Assembly: GCA_017559185.1 (NCBI GenBank)
Contig: JAFYSU010000033.1
Span: 1 to 34,864, forward strand
Length of the DNA stretch: 34,864 nt
Direction of reading: 5' to 3'
Source of the DNA: Oscillospiraceae bacterium
GTDB lineage: Bacteria; Bacillota; Clostridia; Oscillospirales; Ruminococcaceae
The position numbers were made by a program, and so were the translations under genes. The notes below the pieces were generated by a model. The model saw only the letters and a program-made list of their open reading frames with translations, was not told the DNA's origin and made no database searches. Numbering within the stretch: position 1 is the stretch's first letter; the number at the start of each line of letters is the position of its first letter. Below are positions 32,620 through 34,864 of the stretch, piece after piece.

Positions 32620-34864
32620 ACGGCAATTTAAAAGCCTTTATTTCGATACTCTTAAACAGCGTTTTGGTGCAGCTGCATTTTATAGCGTTATAATGCTTGT
32701 GCTGTATCCGCTGCTGTATTTTATCGAGACTCAGTCGGCTTTACCAAGCGAGCCGCTGCGGTATCATTTTTACGGCAACGGTGCCGCATACTGCAGCTTT
32801 GCAGGTTTTTTCGTGTATGTTATGTGTATTGCAATTCCAATGCTTACTGCCGTACCTGTTTTTTCATATTTGCACGAAAAAAAAGCGTCAGATGTTTTCC
32901 ACAGCCTGCCTGTGCGCAGGGAAAAACTTTTTGCAGCCAAATACCTTGCGGGTCTGACTGCTGTGTGGGTGCCTGTGATACTGAGTTTTTTGATGGTTAC
33001 AGCCTGCGCCTTTTACAGCAGGGAAATATATTCGGTATACTTTGCTCCCGAAAAAATTATACAGGAAATGCTTTGCTGGATGGTTATAACAGGGGTAATA
33101 TACACCATAACAGCATGTGCATGTGTGTTGTCGGGAACGGGGTTTAACAGTGTAATACTTTCTCTTGTAATGTGCGGTGGAATTCCCACAGTGCTTGCCG
33201 TTGTCCGCTGGATGATGGAAGCTTTCCTTTTGGGCTTTGCGGGCTTTGGCAGTGACGGTGTTTTGGAATGGTCAAACATGGCACTGCTGTCGCCTTTTAC
33301 TATAATGATATTTCACATGACACGCGATTTAGCCGAGGTTGGAAGCTCGCTTTATTCGGATGATTACACCGAAATTATGTTTGCGCGTTCCAACACTGCA
33401 ATATTGTGTTGGTTTGCAGTGGCATTACTGCTTGCGGCAGCTTCGACAGCGGCATACAAATCACGCAAAAGTGAGCTGGCTGAATGTGCGAACAGTACAT
33501 CAGTGTTTTCGCGTGCAGCGCAGTACACGGCTGCATTTGCGGGCGGCGGTATGTTCGGAATGATATTTTATGCAGTGTTCGACGGTATGATAATGTTTAT
33601 CACAGGTCTTGTTTTGGGTGGATGCATTACATTTGCAACAACAGAAGCGCTGTTGTCTCACGGTTTTCGAACATTGCCGAAAGCATTTGTGCACATGGCG
33701 GCATCAACAGGCGTATTGCTGCTGACGGCGGCAGTGGTTGTTACGGGATTTTTTGGCTTTGAAAGCCGTATTCCCGAGGCTGAAGAAGTTGAAAATGTTG
33801 CTATAACTTACTTCGGCAGATACAAAGAAAACAAAATGAACAGGGAATTTGTTGAATTAGCAAGTCCCGAGGGTATAGAAATAGTAAGACAGCTGCATGA
33901 AAATATTTATGAAGAAAGCCAACAGGGCGAGGTTACATGGGAGCAAACAAGCGATGTTTATCCGCAGATAACCTACCGCCTTAAAGACGGAAGCGAGCTT
34001 GTGCGCCGATATACTGCCGTTTCTAATCAAGCGGCTTTGGGACTTGTACAGCTGGAAAATTTGGAGGAATTCAAACGCCAGACAAACCCTGCATACACTG
34101 CCGATGCCGAAAAGATGAATAATGTTCGTATTATTGCAGCAGTAAATAATGATGATATTCCAATGGAGCTTACTGTTCAGCAAAAACAGCAGCTTTTAAT
34201 TGCTTTGCAAAAGGATGCTGCCAACGAAACTGCGGAAGACATCAGCGAACCGCAAAAGGCATTGTTCTGGGTAAGCTGGGAAAATGTTATTGGCAAAGAT
34301 AGCGGCGAGGGCTACGACATAGTTTCCGCAAGCAGTATAATGGTGACCGTAAAATTCAAAAACACATTGGCGTTTATGAGCAACAACGGTTATGAGCCGC
34401 AGGTAAAAGAACTTACCGAGATGATGAAAAATCCAAAAATAAGCAGAGCGGCGGTATTTAATGAAAAATACCGTATCTGGAACAGAAGCAATGCGGGCAT
34501 TGCATATATTTCGCCTGAAACCTTCTTGGATGAAACAGCATACATTTTTGAAGAGCCCGAAAATTACACAATTGTTGACCGAGAAGATATATTAACTTTG
34601 TACGATGCGGCGTGCCATCAGATGTACGGAAACGACAGCGACAATATGTTGGTTTATTTTGAGTTTGAGGGTGTGGACATGATACGCCCAATGTTTGTGC
34701 CAAAGGCAAAGGTTTCACAGCTTGCGCAGAAGTATGCTCCTAAAACAAGCAATGACAATGAGAATGATGTATCGTACCACGATTCGTCAACGATTCGTCA
34801 AATTGTCGAATATCTGAATCAAAAAGCAGGAACAGGATATAAACCAACAACCAAAAAAACACAG
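32573..34864 (+). CDS. Large ABC-2-like permease with big C-terminal soluble domain (3' end outside window)
   Basis: The frame is open for 764 codons from ATG 32573 to the window edge, so at least 764 residues are encoded. The N-terminal half (about 30-400) is a polytopic membrane domain with the recognisable cytoplasmic loop FSYLHEKKASDVFHSLPVRR, typical of ABC permeases linked to YtrA/YtrB in Clostridia (DUF6449-like, from memory). The following 365 or more residues are hydrophilic and Glu-rich, probably outside the membrane. Two starts are plausible: 32573 after GGAGGAGG (9 nt) and 32594 after GGAGG. Both overlap the ATPase gene. The substrate is unknown; a role in antimicrobial resistance or envelope sensing is inferred from the repressor type. 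Confidence 0.85.
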   Translation, partial: MKWRQLDMITAQSFSERQFKSLYFDTLKQRFGAAAFYSVIMLVLYPLLYFIETQSALPSEPLRYHFYGNGAAYCSFAGFFVYVMCIAIPMLTAVPVFSYLHEKKASDVFHSLPVRREKLFAAKYLAGLTAVWVPVILSFLMVTACAFYSREIYSVYFAPEKIIQEMLCWMVITGVIYTITACACVLSGTGFNSVILSLVMCGGIPTVLAVVRWMMEAFLLGFAGFGSDGVLEWSNMALLSPFTIMIFHMTRDLAEVGSSLYSDDYTEIMFARSNTAILCWFAVALLLAAASTAAYKSRKSELAECANSTSVFSRAAQYTAAFAGGGMFGMIFYAVFDGMIMFITGLVLGGCITFATTEALLSHGFRTLPKAFVHMAASTGVLLLTAAVVVTGFFGFESRIPEAEEVENVAITYFGRYKENKMNREFVELASPEGIEIVRQLHENIYEESQQGEVTWEQTSDVYPQITYRLKDGSELVRRYTAVSNQAALGLVQLENLEEFKRQTNPAYTADAEKMNNVRIIAAVNNDDIPMELTVQQKQQLLIALQKDAANETAEDISEPQKALFWVSWENVIGKDSGEGYDIVSASSIMVTVKFKNTLAFMSNNGYEPQVKELTEMMKNPKISRAAVFNEKYRIWNRSNAGIAYISPETFLDETAYIFEEPENYTIVDREDILTLYDAACHQMYGNDSDNMLVYFEFEGVDMIRPMFVPKAKVSQLAQKYAPKTSNDNENDVSYHDSSTIRQIVEYLNQKAGTGYKPTTKKTQ

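Noticed and set aside
34780..34801. Tandem 11-bp duplication CGATTCGTCAA in the permease gene, as a possible frameshifting mutation
   Set aside because: With both copies present the frame stays open and reads sensibly (STIRQIVEYLNQ) to the window edge, while removing one copy brings an early stop. The two-copy form therefore looks like the normal gene.

Overview
The window looks like chromosomal DNA of a low-to-mid GC Gram-positive anaerobe, most likely class Clostridia (Bacillota), perhaps an Oscillospirales/Ruminococcaceae-type gut or rumen bacterium. The reasons are strong GGAGG-type ribosome binding sites, Firmicutes gene neighbourhoods (gdpP-rplI-dnaB, tilS-hpt-ftsH), Rex, a class B sortase, a YtrA-type GntR/ABC cassette, a DUF4430/ECF-S pair and formate-tetrahydrofolate ligase. 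The taxonomy is inferred from gene content only. I see no prophage, IS transposase, CRISPR array or rRNA.

Layout. 1-1535: the 5' end of a PatB/MalY-type C-S lyase (minus), a TSUP permease with its own promoter and terminator, and a gene-free stretch with a MITE-like inverted repeat. 1536-7311 (minus): an MBOAT O-acyltransferase and a DHHW/AlgX-like partner, then pyruvate kinase and a lipoprotein-type class B sortase. The DHHW gene is cut by an in-frame amber codon that is followed by 117 more open codons and then the terminator. 7388-10135: an orphan CofE-like protein (plus) facing an AcsA-type acetyl-CoA synthetase (minus). 10270-11281: a degenerate LCP-family membrane protein. 11324-15327 (minus): fhs, tsaE, tsaB, rpiB, upp. 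Between fhs and its probable promoter lies a 6S-RNA-like structured RNA (about 15360-15553). 15640-17263: a RodA/FtsW-type SEDS protein, a small Cys-rich protein and tRNA-Arg(ACG). 17336-18769 (minus): a Usp-like protein and an alpha/beta hydrolase. 19006-20970: an isocitrate/isopropylmalate-type dehydrogenase followed by rex. 21027-23133: an azlC-azlD-DUF4430 lipoprotein-ECF-S transport operon. 23132-31224 (minus): gdpP-rplI-dnaB-tilS-hpt-ftsH. 31269-end: a YtrA-like GntR repressor, an ABC ATPase and a large ABC permease that runs off the window.

How the genes fit together. Most of the window is housekeeping: glycolysis, acetate activation, one-carbon and redox balance, nucleotide salvage, t6A and lysidine tRNA modification, replication, L9, c-di-AMP turnover and membrane protein quality control. 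It is interleaved with cell-envelope functions: O-acylation, sortase, SEDS, LCP-like, and an ABC system of the type that responds to envelope stress. The observations most worth following up are the amber-interrupted DHHW gene, the 6S-like RNA beside fhs, the perfect dyad over the GntR promoter, the LCP protein lacking its catalytic residues, and the lipobox on the sortase.
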